DNA of 64,000 bases from Gaeumannomyces sp. JS-464 (Eukaryota; Ascomycota; Sordariomycetes; Magnaporthales; Magnaporthaceae), in assembly GCA_002197995.1 (NCBI GenBank), contig NGZR01000003.1, forward strand, positions 4,154,001-4,218,000. Reading direction: 5' to 3'. Below the pieces are notes generated by a model that was not told the origin of the DNA, searched no databases, and saw only the letters and a list, made by a program, of their open reading frames with translations. Positions 11,499 to 21,902 of the stretch are shown here, piece after piece. The first letter of the stretch is position 1; each line of letters starts with the position of its first letter. A program made the translations under genes and the position numbers.

Positions 11499-12927
11499 TC
11501 AAACTTTCTGCAGCAGCCTCTTCCCGCCGTACGCGTGCCTAGCAGCGACAAAAAAGACGACGCCAACGCCCATGGTGAGGCCACAGAACAGCTGCAGCCC
11601 AAAGTACGAGCCGCCCATGGCGTTGACGAGGGCGCCGGCGATGGGCGCGCCCGTCAGCGCACTGAAGGACTGGATGCCGTACGCCAACCCTACGCGGATT
11701 CCGATCTGGCGGATGTCGCTGATCTGCGCGACCAGCGTCGGCGACATGCTGATAAAGCCGCCCGAAACGAAACCAAACAGGATAGCGTAAGCGACGATGG
11801 CCGCAGTCGTCGTGCCGGGGATCCAGAGCGCCAGCGTGAAGATGGCCGAAAGGGCCGTGATGACGATCATGACGTTGAAGCGGCCAACCTTGTCGGCCGC
11901 GAGCCCGGGCAGGATGCGGCCGAAGATGCTGATGGCGTTGATGATGGGGAGCAGGTACAGCGTCAGGTTGGGGTCCATGCCGGCGTGGCGGGCCTGCAGG
12001 ATGATGAAGGTGAAAGGCAGGAACATGCCCCAGAAGAAGAAAGGATCCGGCCAGAATCAGGCTGTAAACGGGGTCCTTGAAGCTGTCGAGGTACTCGGAT
12101 ACAACCAAGGGCTTTGGCCGAGGAGGCAGACGCGACTTGACCGTCGCTATGGTGACGCTAAGCAAGGCGAGAATGATGAAGGCGAGGACACGCATGGTCC
12201 AGGGGAAGCCGATCTTGGGGATGAGGTGGAAGATCATGATGGGGAGGACGGTGCCTGCAAGGGATGAGCCGGCAGCCACGATACCGAAAGCGGCGGCGCG
12301 ACGGCGGAGGAACCACGAGGTGACGGCGGGCAAGCAGGCGTTGAAGACGGCGCTGGAGCCAATCGAGGAGACGATGCCCTGGGCGAGCAGGAATTGCCAA
12401 AAGTCGGTGCAGAGGCTCGTCATCATCAGGCCGAAGACGTATGTCAGGGTGCCTCCAACGAGGAGCGGACGAGGCCCGTACGAGTCGAACAGACGACCGA
12501 AGACGACGCCGCCGCCAACCATGCCGAACACCTGCATGGAGCTGATCCACGCCACCGTCGACTGGCCGTAGGCCCTGAGCGGGCCGTCGACGTAGTATGC
12601 CTGGAAGACGCCGATGCAGTTGATGATGCCGAAGGTGCAAAAGAGGCCGCACGCGCCGCCAAACACCACAGTCCAGGCCTCGCGGCCGCCGTCGGGAAAA
12701 TCGGACGGGTGGAAGCCCGAGCCAGGTTGGGGGCCAGGCGGAGCCGGCACGGCGGGGACGGACAGGTCTTCTTTGGACGAGAGCGATCGGGGTGCGTCTG
12801 GGTCGCGCTTCGACTCGTCCATCTTTTCGGGTTGGGTAACGTTCCCGTAATCTTGCGGGACGGGAATCTTGCCCTCCTCGAGTGTCGACGCGTCCATCTC
12901 GCTGGCGCTTCTGTGGGATCTCGCCAT
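11499..12927 (-). CDS. MFS transporter, monocarboxylate-transporter-like (one frameshift)
   Basis: Chosen start [14 protein letters not shown] (12927). A hydrophilic N-tail of about 70 residues precedes [20 protein letters not shown], the first helix of MCT-type fungal MFS proteins. Helices follow through [18 protein letters not shown], then a central loop, then [11 protein letters not shown] with [26 protein letters not shown] (the second-half signature) to [21 protein letters not shown]. The halves are in different frames; removing one A from the AAA run at 12040-12042 joins them. About 475 residues, 12 predicted helices, no introns. A plasma-membrane location is likely. The substrate is unknown; relatives carry monocarboxylates, riboflavin or secondary metabolites. 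Confidence 0.82.
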
Positions 12928-14424
12928 TTTGCTAACACGGCTGTCTGCTGGGAAAGGCGACAGGCTAGGACAATGGGAAAAGGGTCGGTAGGTATGAAGC
13001 TGGAAATGTCCTCCGAATTGTAGCAACGTCGCTAACAGCTTCACAGGGTGCTCGGCTTGGATGAGGAAACGCCGCAGGGCAGCTTTGGAGGCTTGGCCTT
13101 GATGCGAGGGAGTGATGCGGCTCAAAAAATGCCGAGAGACTAAACGGCCAAAGCATAGGCAGCTGTCTACTAATAAAGGACCCTCCCACGATATCTCGCG
13201 AGATCGGTTATTGCTGACGGACGCTGCCGGTGTCTGGAGGGTGTGGGGGCTGTCCAAGCCTGCCTAGAATCTAGGACTGGCGGGAGAATAAGGGGACCGG
13301 CGGTTGGATGCCGGCCAGGCTACTAGAACACCGATATCCCCGACTCCACGATCAGCGAGTGACGCACCCGGCAACGGGCCCGCCCGCCCATGAGGCCCAA
13401 CCGGCCCCCTCGCGTCTCGGCTCCATGCGTTCTCGGATGTTGCCACGCCGCCGTGTTTTGGTCGAGCGCGGTGCCGCTCAACTGTGCCTGGACAGAGAGA
13501 CGAGCGATCGTGGCCCCTGGCTGGCAGAACTGCACCAGAGAGAGGAGCACGTTGGTAGATGCTTCGCGCAACTGCCCAACGACCCGGCCTGATTTCGCAG
13601 CTGACACAATTACCCCAAGAGAACCTGATTGCGCAGGGCCATGCAGAGTCTCCCGCTTGGGACCCTGAATTTCCGGGTGGTGGCGGGTGCGGGCGGGTTT
13701 CGCGAATAAGCGTTAAGAGCGAGGCGCGAAGACCGAAGGCCAGCCATGTCCATGTGGGGATGACACCATCGATCAAAAGAGAGGCAAGCGATTCCTTGAC
13801 GCCAAGGGGACGCCATGACGCACATGCATGGAAAACATTCATCAATTCACGGGAACTCCACACGCTAACGGCTTTAAAGGCCTGGGTCAGACGCAAGCAA
13901 AGCCGAGCCGACGCCTGCTTCATCTTCTCGTGCTCTCTATCCGCAGCGTTCGCCATTGTTACACGGCTAGCGGCCATTGCATAGGCGGGGTCAATCCTCG
14001 TGTTTGTGTCGTGATATTAAACGGTGATATCGCTCAACCTAGTCGCACTTTCTCAAAACATCCTTCCGATAAAATGCGATAATAACGCTTAATATTCCTC
14101 CGTACACATATACCATGTCGTCCCCTGCAATTATGACAAATCCTGCACCTGAAATCCGATTTCTGAGGCTGGCCTCGCAGTTACCAGGATGGAAGGCCCG
14201 ATTGCCAGATTCGGATCCGAGTCGCTCCTCCACAAAAAACCAGACATGCGGGGAATTTTCAGCGCCCGTTGGCGTCGGCACTCGAGGAGAAAGAACTCGG
14301 AGCCGAGCTAGCTTGGGTAATGGCACAGACACACGTGGGTGCTCCATTCAAAGGCTCGACAGCCTTCCCGATGAATTGACGTGCTTTCGGCCGTGGCGCG
14401 GGATATCTCCACCGAGGTAGGTAC
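12928..14424. other. Intergenic region, no supported gene
   Basis: A 237-codon minus-strand frame (13264-13977) starts hydrophilic, lacks any family motif and overlaps plus-strand frames of similar size, so it is not called. The stretch is the 5' flank of the MFS gene. Confidence 0.5.
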
Positions 14425-15339
14425 CTAACCCTTGGCAACCATTTGCGCGAACCCAAATAATTCGCCCTCGTGGAAATCGTCGTAGCCCACAACGATGCGC
14501 TTTTTTGGTTTTTGCCGCCGCGATGCTTCCAGCGCCGGGTCCATGGATTTGAACGCCCGTGGCGCAGGTGCCCCCAGCGTCGAGGGGGAGCATGTTGACA
14601 CAGGCGGCTACCGGCCCAAATACACGTCCTGCAGCGCGTCGACGGCCACCACATCGTCGCCGCCGAAAACGCCGCCGTGGTTGGGGGAGAGCGGAAGGAG
14701 GACCTGCGTCGCTGGGATTAGATTTACACCCCGCCTGCGCCCCGTCGCCACTGCAAGCCTGCCTCTTCCGTTCCACGATCCGGCCCAGTAGCCGGTAGAC
14801 GCTGACGAGCATGAGGCGGTGCGCCAGCTCGTTGTGTCCGTCGACCTCGGTGGCCTCGCTACCATCTTCCGCGGAGGCAGCGAACGGCCCTGCACGCTGG
14901 CCTGGTTGAATTGGATGAGGTGCACAATCTGGGCGCCGCTCAAGGGTATGTCCTTGGCCGTACCAGCAGTGACGGGAACGCTGGTCGCTGGGGATGATGG
15001 CGCATTTGTCCCCCGTTCAGCCACGGCCGAGCCTCGCGCTTCTCTATACTGTTTACAGCGGAGGGACGGCCGTTGGGGCTCTGTTGTGCGGGCTCGTTGT
15101 CCTGTCCGTGTATGTAACCCATAGTAGATCTTGTCGGCGTCCTTGGTGTGGACAATGAGCTCGACCGCCCAGTCTGCAACAATGCCACCGGAATCGGTGC
15201 CGCGCTGCAGCATTTCCCTCTCCATTTCGGCAAGCGTGTGAGAGGGTCCAAACTCGATGAGCGTCGACGCCTCGGGACCTGACAAGCGAGTTTCTTGTGT
15301 GTTGATCCTGCACCCAACACAGGTAATTGCCATGACCAA
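14425..15339 (-). pseudogene. Condensed relic of fungal fatty-acid-synthase alpha subunit (FAS2/HexA type)
   Basis: Pieces appear in the order of the fungal FAS alpha chain. The end of the MPT region comes first (IEFGPSHTLAEMEREML, then HTKDADKIYYG, about 15120-15260). A short stretch like the start of the ACP region follows (AKDIPLSGAQIVHLIQF, about 14885-14950). Next is the ketoreductase (HNELAHRLMLVSVYRLLGRI, about 14770-14830; TQVLLPLSPNHGGVFGGDD, about 14650-14710), then the ketosynthase (GGTCATGV and, in another frame, VVGYDDFHEGELFGFAQM, ending at a TAG at 14425). The intact chain is about 1,800 residues; here the pieces lie within 0.9 kb, in at least three frames, with most of each domain gone. 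Clearly non-functional. Whether the ancestor was housekeeping or a HexA-like pathway enzyme cannot be decided. Confidence 0.7.
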
Positions 15340-16317
15340 CCACCTTGGCGTCCAATCTTATCCTATAAAGTGTATGGCGAGGATATGGCTACCATCGGAG
15401 GCCCCGCGCGTCATGGCGGTGAGGGCGCCCATCACGGTGCTGTGGGATTTATGTGTCGACCACCACCAACGCCGGCTACCACGTCGAGCTGGACGGCGGC
15501 AGGCACTAGGAAGGGGGCGCTTTAGGTACCTAGGTAGATACCTAGGCAATGTAGGTGGGGGATTATTTCGGAGAACAAAAAAATGCGGAAGAGAATCTCG
15601 GTGAAGAAGTACCGGCGACACTTCCAAGCGACTCCTTCGGGACAGGAGGAGCTCGAATGGCCAACTAGAGCAGGGGACCCCGGCCGGGTATGGTTCATTG
15701 GGTGGATTAGTGTAATGGATGCAAGGGTCCTCTCTGGCCAATGGCAAGCCAGGGCCCGGCTTATTTGGGTAATAGCGCCTCGCGCCTGCCTCAAGCGCGA
15801 GCGCCTTTCCGTTTCCAGACGTGCAGTGGGCGCACGTCAGATCTGGTCATCCCAGAAAGCCAAAGGACCCTGAGTGCCCGACAATTGATCCCCAGCCATA
15901 AAAGCAACAAGCACACAGTGGCTGGCTGTCAGCTGCTCGGAGCTAACAACCAACGCCGATCTGGCCGACTGCACGTGCCGCCCATCAAGCTCCTCCTCCC
16001 TTTGTTGAAATTGCTCAAACATGGCAAGAAGCCAACCGACGCGGCGGTCGCAATCGTGCTGTGTGCCCAGACTCCCTCGCCAAACTTCCATCGCTCCCTC
16101 TTTTTACACTCCCGAAGGGCGTACACTTTTGAAGGATAGCCCCGGCTCCCCCTCACTGCACCAGTGAGTGCTGACCCGCAGCCAAGAGAAGATGCAGTCG
16201 GTGGTCGGTCGACTCGGGACATGAAGAGCGAGGACTGATACTGACTCTGGCCCGTTGCACCCGCATCAGCAAAGAGCAAACGGCTACTTGAACAGTTGAG
16301 CCCTCCCGCAGCCAGCC
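15340..16317. other. Intergenic region
   Basis: No recognised gene. A decayed extension of the FAS relic could reach into the first 100 bases, but I could not match it. The right part is the 5' flank of the DUF4267 gene. Confidence 0.45.
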
Positions 16318-16709
16318 ATGTCGACATTGTCGCAGTCGCCCTACCTCGTGTGGGCCTCGCTTGCTTTCGGCACTACCTCCACGGGCTTCGGCATCAACGC
16401 CATCCTGCGGCCCGCGCACGCCCTTACCTTTTTCGAACTAACACCGCCTAAAAACCCGGCCGACCGGCGTCTGGTCGACAGCCTCATGGTCATTTACGGC
16501 GTCCGCGACGTTTTTATGGGCGCCGCAGTCTGGCCGCCGCCCTCAACGGTCATACGACTACCGTTGGCTGGCTACTGCTCGCCACTGCCGCTGTTGCCGC
16601 CGCCGATGGCGCCGTTTGCAAGTCCCACGGTAAGGGCGAGTGGAACCATTGGTCGTACGCCCCAATGGTTGCCGCTACTGGAGCCCTGCTGCTCGGAATC
16701 CTGGACTAA
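16318..16709 (+). CDS. DUF4267 small membrane protein (one frameshift)
   Basis: ATG at 16318. The N-terminal half reads FGTTSTGFGINAILRPAHAL, FFELTPPKNPADRRLVDSLM and VIYGVRDVFMGAAVW, a pattern seen in fungal DUF4267 proteins of about 130 residues with four membrane segments. At about 16532 the frame breaks. Adding one G (TGGCC to TGGGCC) continues into VGWLLLATAAVAAADGAVC, SHGKGEWNHWSYAPMVA and GALLLGILD, ending with TAA at 16707-16709, exactly the family ending. Function unknown. Confidence 0.75.
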
Positions 16710-17299
16710 GGGGTCGCCGAAGCCAACTGGCGGTGGACGCATTCTGTTGATCTCCAGCGTGACTTGATGGCGGCGGGCTTGAATGCAGTGTGACGGAATT
16801 GCATGATCCGGAGATAAAGAAAAGATAAAGAGAAAGAGCGATAGTGAAGGACGGAACGGTAGATAGTGATCATCTCGGGGATTAAATCGACTGCCCGGCC
16901 TGCTCGGTCCACGCGTCTCATCATATTGTGGCACCATATCAACCCCATATCATCTCGTCATGCACGCTGTAGGTCGCTTATCGTCCATAAAGAAACGTCT
17001 CGCGCCCGCTTCCGTAGGTCGTCCTCGACCTGGATGAAGGTGGAAATGGGGAGCGGCGTCCTGGCCGAGGGTGATGGTTAAACAGCAAACAGTCAAGTCC
17101 GGAGTATTAGCAGCAGCGCTAATCGCCGCATACAATGCTAGCGCGGACCTACTAGCCTTGCCGGCCATGGGTGTGGCAGCAGCGGCAGTGGCAGCAGCAT
17201 CATCAAAGGTCCAGCCGGCGCTAGCGCCGACGGAACTGGCGACACGCAGGGCGACGGCGCCAACAGTCCCGTGGAGCGGCCCTGAGCTGCTGCAACGCC

Positions 17300-17960
17300 T
17301 ATGGATGCGACTGGGTTGGCGGCTGCCATGGGTGAGGGGCCGATCAGAGAGCCATACCAGCGCTCGAAGGCGTCGTTGTGCAAAAGGGTCGCGCCGCTGT
17401 CGCTGCTGTCACCCTTATAATGATGGTTGACCCGAATAGGGGACGGCGTGAACTGGCCGAACGGCTCGCCTGATTAAAACAGATCTCCGACACCGGCGTC
17501 GATGGTGTCAGGAGAGAGAGCGGCGCATCATCCGCATGCGCTGGTCGGCCACGAACGCCCGGCACCTGCAGAACGCCGCGGCCGCCATCCCCCCGTCGCC
17601 CGGGCCGTACTGCAAATGTGTCGCCGAGCGCGATATGTGAGAAGGAAGGCCAGTCCGGGGGGAACCGAGCATCGATGGCGCGCCGCGTCGACTTGGTTAG
17701 AATGCCCGCAGACGCATCCTCGAAGGCGAAGTAGTCCAGACCCAGGTTCGTCAGCAGTCCCTCGCGCCGCGGGCTGAAGTCGCGGATCGCGTGGGCGAGC
17801 GTCTCCTTGCTATCGGGCGGCTGGCTGTGGCTCTCGACCGCGACGGGACTCGTCGGCCCAGGGTAATGGCGTCCCGCAGGTTTTATCCAACGCCCTGGGA
17901 GATCCGAAAGCACGTGGATGCCGAGGCCCTTAAGCGTTATCCATATTAAAGCATCTCCCC
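17300..17960 (-). pseudogene. GMC oxidoreductase relic, second half
   Basis: Minus-strand translation shows ITLKGLGIHVLSDLPG, SPVAVESHSQPPDSKETLAHA, REGLLTNLGLDYFAFED and STRRAIDARFPPDWPSFSH, in the order found after the substrate-binding helix of glucose-methanol-choline family flavoenzymes (alcohol or aryl-alcohol oxidases, choline dehydrogenases). Beyond about 17590 the frame drifts and only weak traces remain; the HWP and C-terminal catalytic His-Asn region is not recognisable. Collinear with the piece at 18470-19060, so both derive from one gene. Confidence 0.6.
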
Positions 17961-18187
17961 CTTTTGGTCCTTGCATAAAATTACGGCAGGATCCCGGGCA
18001 GCGGTTGGCTGGCCGGGGCCAGTTGTTTACCTGGGCGAATATCAAAAGAGGCAGGCGAATTGGGGCAACTCTAAGCGCTTTGGCAGAGAGGGCAGGTAAA
18101 ACGCCCACTCGGGCAGCCAGGCAAGGTAACTTGAGCCTTATCAATCTTGCGTCGAGGCCTACCCTCAACAAGCTCCCGCGATAATTC

Positions 18188-18264
18188 GGGGATGGCCGAG
18201 TGGTTAAGAGCGTGGCTCCCCCTTCCAATCCCCACCGTTGTGAGTTCGAGTCTGAGTATGTCCA
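18188..18264 (+). tRNA. Degenerate tRNA-like sequence (possible tRNA pseudogene or SINE head)
   Basis: GATGGCCGAGTGGTTAAGAGC looks like an RNA polymerase III A-box/D-arm of a Ser or Leu tRNA, and GAGTTCGAGTCTG like a B-box/T-arm. The acceptor strands GGGGATG/TATGTCC pair with one mismatch and two G-U. The T-stem (GTGAG/CTGAG) has two mismatches and no credible anticodon stem forms. Therefore not a working tRNA. It sits in about 500 bp that separate two halves of a GMC oxidoreductase relic. Confidence 0.45.
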
Positions 18265-18469
18265 GGTGTCCTAATTTGGGTATAAAGTTCCTGCATCTCT
18301 GCTCGATGAAAAGAGTCTTGGTAAAACCAGCACATGGATTCTCCAACAGCATGGTTTTCGTAGCCAGGTACCTATAAAACATAAAGGCGGCCCGGTGAGC
18401 TTTTTGCAATTTTTCTTCTTTTATTTTTCCTAATATTTGTTGCGACTACAACAACCAGGCAGCCTAACA

Positions 18470-19060
18470 GGTTCGCTGAAGACCATAAGCAACTGTGGGG
18501 ATCGGAACACGGCCGCCGACACGGTGACTTCCTTTTTGCCGGCGATGGGCTAGCCGAATACGCTTGTATTGACTTTGACCCCCGTGGCCCGCTTGTCCGC
18601 GTAGAAAACGATCTGCTTGGCCAAAGTCAGTGTGAAGAGCTGCAAGTCGTCTCTTTTTATCGGCCCCAGGACCAGATGTCGTCGGTCCAGTGTGGCCCGC
18701 TGCAGTCCCCGTCCGCGGTGACTGATGCGTCGGCCGTCGTGGTCGCGTTGGCGGAGCGGGGCTGGCCTCGGATCTGGATATGCGGGTGTTTATCTTGAAG
18801 AAGGGCAACCACTTGTCCCAAGGTGTAAGAGTCGCTTCCGGCGTGGTCGGCCCACATCTGGGACGCGCCTTTGGTTGATCTGATATTTTTTGGCCGAGAG
18901 CAAGTCAGTCGGCCCGCGTTACTTCCCCACATCTCGAGAGAGCCTGGGCCGAGGCACGCACCGCACCGGTGGTACAACATGGCACCGCGGACATTGCTGC
19001 CCACCTAGCGTCTTGTCCTGCGTATAGAATTCATTTCCCCGCAGAGCCTGGCCATGTTGC
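18470..19060 (-). pseudogene. GMC oxidoreductase relic, first half
   Basis: Reading down the minus strand: FYTQDKTLGG and, in another frame, GSNVRGAMLYHR (the GKTLGGSS...MVYHR signature), then KGASQMWADHAGSDSYTLGQ, IRGQPRSANATTTADASV, and, after a gap and frame change, LAKQIVFYADKRATGVKV and GKKEVTVSAAVFRSPQLLM (the family's second signature). The FAD-binding GxGxxG N-terminus is absent. An in-frame TAG lies at 18550-18552. A dead gene, orientation and order conserved with the piece at 17300-17960. Confidence 0.65.
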
Positions 19061-19882
19061 ATTAAGCGGCCAGCCCTCGTTGAGGCGTGTGATATGGAAG
19101 TCGGCTGTCGCTGCTTGAAACGGCACTACCTAGCGGAGGGTCCTGACTGCGAGGAAGGGGACGACTGCGAGCGCAGATATGTCGGCCTACAATCACATGG
19201 TAGAGGCTGCGCGTTGTTATTGCCTTGGAAAGGTTACCCAATGTACTTTTTGGTGTCTAAAAGTCAAGATATTAAGGCTAATAAATGGCTTTTACCCGAG
19301 CTTGTGATGATCAGTCACAATTTGTAACATGGAACAATTTGGGTAGCGTCTCGCCCTGTTCGCCTCGGGGAGTTTCTTGATTCGAAACGGACGCAATTTT
19401 TTTTTCTTTTTTCGATTTGCTTTCGAAACCTCATATACCAAATTGCGTGAGGGCCGAACCAGTACTCAGATAGATGAATACTGGACAGTCCTTGGTGTTG
19501 TTGGTTTTGCCTCTTTTGCTTTGCAGATTAGGGGAGCAATGCACTGCCAACATTTCCAAATGCTTTCTAACCGTAGAAGCGGGGCAGGCCGGAGACAGGA
19601 GAGCGCAGGAAGTCAACATGAGGAGAGCGGGAAGTATTGTCAGACAATTGAGCATGGACGGGTCTTTGGAGGGATGACGTTCGTACCCTGGGCCAACTCA
19701 CTCCTAGAAATGCAACACCATCTCTAAGCGGGCCGCGTCTCTGCGAGGGTGATGAACTTGGACGCAATTCTAGACCTGGAATTGGGCGGCACTGGCCATA
19801 TAGGCGGGTATTGATACAACGGGGAAGATATTATGTACATCGATGGGCTAGAGCCACATTACTTCTGACCCAGTCCAGCGTT
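19061..19882. other. Intergenic region
   Basis: Short open frames only. The FAD-binding start of the GMC gene could not be found here, so it appears deleted. Confidence 0.5.
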
Positions 19883-21207
19883 TCAACGGACAAAATCACT
19901 CAAGTCCTTGGCCTCTTCTAGCTTGACCTTGCCATCCCTTCCGATGTTGGCGACATGGATTGCAACGGGCTGGGCTTCCCTCGACGCAGTCGGTGACTCA
20001 ACGGTCGGTTCCGGCCTGCGCGATAGCTCGATAGCATCAGCTGCGACGCCTGCCTCAGCGTCGGCGATCTCGTTCACGTCCTCGGAAGACAGAGAATCAG
20101 CGACGCGCACGCCGCGGCTCGACATGAGGATTGTGGTCGGGCCGTGGAACTGCAGGAACAGCCGGTCGCCCCATATGGAGCGGCGTGCGGCGGTGCGGAG
20201 CGCCAGCAAGAGGCGGGCTAGTCCCTTGTAGGTCTCGGTCTGGCGCATGGCGGCCACAAAGTGGGCCAGACGCTCCGGCACCAGCGATCGCGGGTCCAGC
20301 GATGCAGGCAGCGCCGGGGTCTGCAGGCTGAGCGGGCGGTTACTGCGGAGGCGGAAGGGTAAAGGGGGGCTGCGACTGATGGAGTAGGCGGCGACGTGGC
20401 TCGGGTGCACGATCAGCTCCTCGCCTTCGGCCAGGGTGACCTCATAAATCTGGCCGGGGCTGGAAAGGGCGGCGAGGCCGCGGCCAGTGAGGTGGGTGCT
20501 GCCCCAGTGGGCAAGCGAGAGGCCGCGCTGGATACGGGGCGAGGGGGTGAGGGTGTGTCCCGTCCATGCAAGGAGGGCGTTGCGCTGTGCGACCATCCAA
20601 TCGGTGGTGCCGTCGAGGTGGAGGATCGAGAAGGTCGTGCTGGGCGACTTGGTGCCTATCAGAGCCGTGATGGGGGTCGTCGAGGATATGCGCTGGTAGA
20701 GGAAGGGGACTCCGAGCAGGGCGCGGCGGAGGGGGGAGAGGATGGACAAGGTGGATTGGGCCTGGAGCCAAGGTCAGCTGCGTTGCTGGCTTCGGGGAAT
20801 AGGGACGGAATTCAGCGAGAGGAGGCGCGTACGTTCTCGACCTTGCCGGCGACGGAGACGAGGGTGCCCCTCCGGGTGTAGAGCTTCTGCGAGGCGGAAA
20901 GCGTGACGGAAAGGAGTGAGTATGGCGAGCCGAGGACCTCGAACTGGGCATCTGTGGCGCAAGACCAAGATTAGATTTCGCCTGTGAGCGGCGTACGGGA
21001 CAGAAAGATGGCCAGACGGGGATGCTCACCAGCCGCATCCCTCTTTGCGGGAGCTCCGAAGACGTCCCCGCCAGCCTGGGGGTTCTGGGCTGATGGAGCA
21101 GCGGCGATCTGAATGGCACGGCACTGCCTGCAGACGAACTGCGGCCTCGAGCGCAGTCGCCAGATTTGGGCCGGCCTGGCAAGCGGCAATTGACCGCGCA
21201 TCGCCAT
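19883..21207 (-). CDS. AIM24: AIM24 family mitochondrial protein
   Basis: Three exons close in phase: 21207-21030, 20951-20833 and 20761-19883, giving 391 residues. The introns use GTGAGC...CACAG and GTACGC...CCAG. The N-terminus ([21 protein letters not shown]) is rich in Arg with no acid, fitting a mitochondrial presequence. The body follows the AIM24 pattern: [57 protein letters not shown] and [20 protein letters not shown]. In yeast AIM24 is an inner-membrane protein needed for normal respiratory complexes and cristae organisation (known biology). The gene is intact. It diverges from the kinesin gene across 695 bp. Confidence 0.9.
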
Positions 21208-21902
21208 TGTGAAAGCCGTTGGGGCTCTGATGGTCTTGGGATTCCGATCACGAAGCCTTCGTGCACATATGACGAGATCGGGCGACGCCAGGTTCCCACG
21301 CTTGTAAAAATTCCGGGTATCCCCGCTTGACCCCCACGTGATGTTGACGTACGGGGAACTAAAACTTGCGGATTCTTGGTCGATTGGCGCACAGGCCGTC
21401 CCCGCTTCAGCGGCACGCGGCACCAGCGGCTATTTGACCTCCAGCCGTTTGATTTCCATTTCCAGGCGCGCACCAGCTTCGGGGGGCTCCACGGCGGCTG
21501 CAGGTGGTTGGTGCAGCTGCACGAGGTGGCGGCGGTGGCGGTTGCTGATGGCAACTCGGGTGGATCCGCGTTCCAGGGGTTGCAATAACATCGAGACCCG
21601 CCCCGAGCGTGTCGAGGATAAAGCTCTGACCACGGTTGCAATTGAACATGAACCAAAACCATTCTGCATTATTAAGAGCAGGGTTTCGGCTTCCAAGGTC
21701 CAGACTGGTCGCCTGTCAATAGCCGTTTTACGTTGCGACAGCGGGATTGACACACGCGCCGGGGCGGGTGCTTCCAACGCTTTCTTCCATGTCACCTTTC
21801 TTTTTTACGTGTTTTCCTGCTCGGATCGCGTTGCTTTCGTCTGGCCCTGCACCAAGCCAAGGTTGATGCCAGGTGCTAGCACGGCTGCTTAGACCCGCGA
21901 CG

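Noticed and set aside
11268..12080. Plus-strand 270-codon frame rich in Asp/Arg/Gly
   Set aside because: It is antisense to the MFS transporter and has shadow-frame composition with no domain.
13264..13977. Minus-strand 237-codon frame
   Set aside because: No family motif and no signal or membrane logic; frames of similar length overlap on the other strand in this GC-rich DNA.
18188..18264. Functional tRNA-Ser/Leu
   Set aside because: Mismatched acceptor and T-stem and no anticodon stem; kept only as a tRNA-like element.
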